A stretch of 5,484 nt of DNA from an uncultured Lachnospiraceae bacterium (GTDB lineage Bacteria; Bacillota; Clostridia; Lachnospirales; Lachnospiraceae), in assembly GCA_910577825.1 (NCBI GenBank), contig CAJTOK010000085.1, positions 1 to 5,484 on the forward strand. Direction: 5' to 3'. Below the pieces are notes generated by a model, which saw only the letters and a program-made list of their open reading frames with translations, was not told where the DNA came from and ran no database searches. The position numbers and the translations under genes were made by a program. The stretch's first letter is position 1. Each line of letters begins with the position of its first letter. This document shows, piece after piece, positions 5,474 through 5,484 of the stretch.

Positions 5474-5484
5474 TTTAGCAAGAA

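Overview
The window is AT-rich, Firmicutes-type DNA. Gram-positive Shine-Dalgarno sites (AGGAGG-like), extended -10 promoters, a secreted multidomain glycosidase and the style of the small membrane protein all suggest an anaerobic gut or rumen clostridium, probably Lachnospiraceae. This assignment is inferred from sequence character, not from a marker gene.

Positions 56-2665 are a complete IS66-family insertion sequence of 2610 bp. It is bounded by perfect 25-bp inverted repeats beginning GTAAGCGCTT. Its three genes run right to left on the minus strand: tnpA (GTG start), tnpB (ATGA overlap with tnpA) and, after a 132-bp gap, the DDE transposase tnpC. All three are intact and the catalytic D, D and E are present. 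The tnpB-tnpC gap holds a strong hairpin and a promoter-like site. That promoter core repeats the one in front of tnpA at 16 of 17 bases, so the element may have two transcription units. The usual 8-bp target duplication is absent.

Positions 2675-4783 encode a secreted glycoside hydrolase family 43 protein on the plus strand: signal peptide, very lysine-rich Ig-like domain, LamG/concanavalin-like domain, then a catalytic five-bladed propeller domain. It probably acts on arabinose- or xylose-containing plant polysaccharide. The insertion sequence ends only 9 bp before its start codon, so its native leader and promoter have been displaced. An extended -10 motif left of the element (12-20) may be the old promoter. 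The gene ends at a strong intrinsic terminator (4808-4840).

Convergent to it, on the minus strand, is a small four-helix membrane protein (4844-5260). The last 224 bp hold an operator-like repeat and a good plus-strand promoter (5445-5473) that must serve a gene beyond the window. I see no RNA gene, CRISPR array, phage gene or clearly new multigene system. The main points of interest are the insertion-sequence/glycosidase junction and the regulatory layout inside the insertion sequence.
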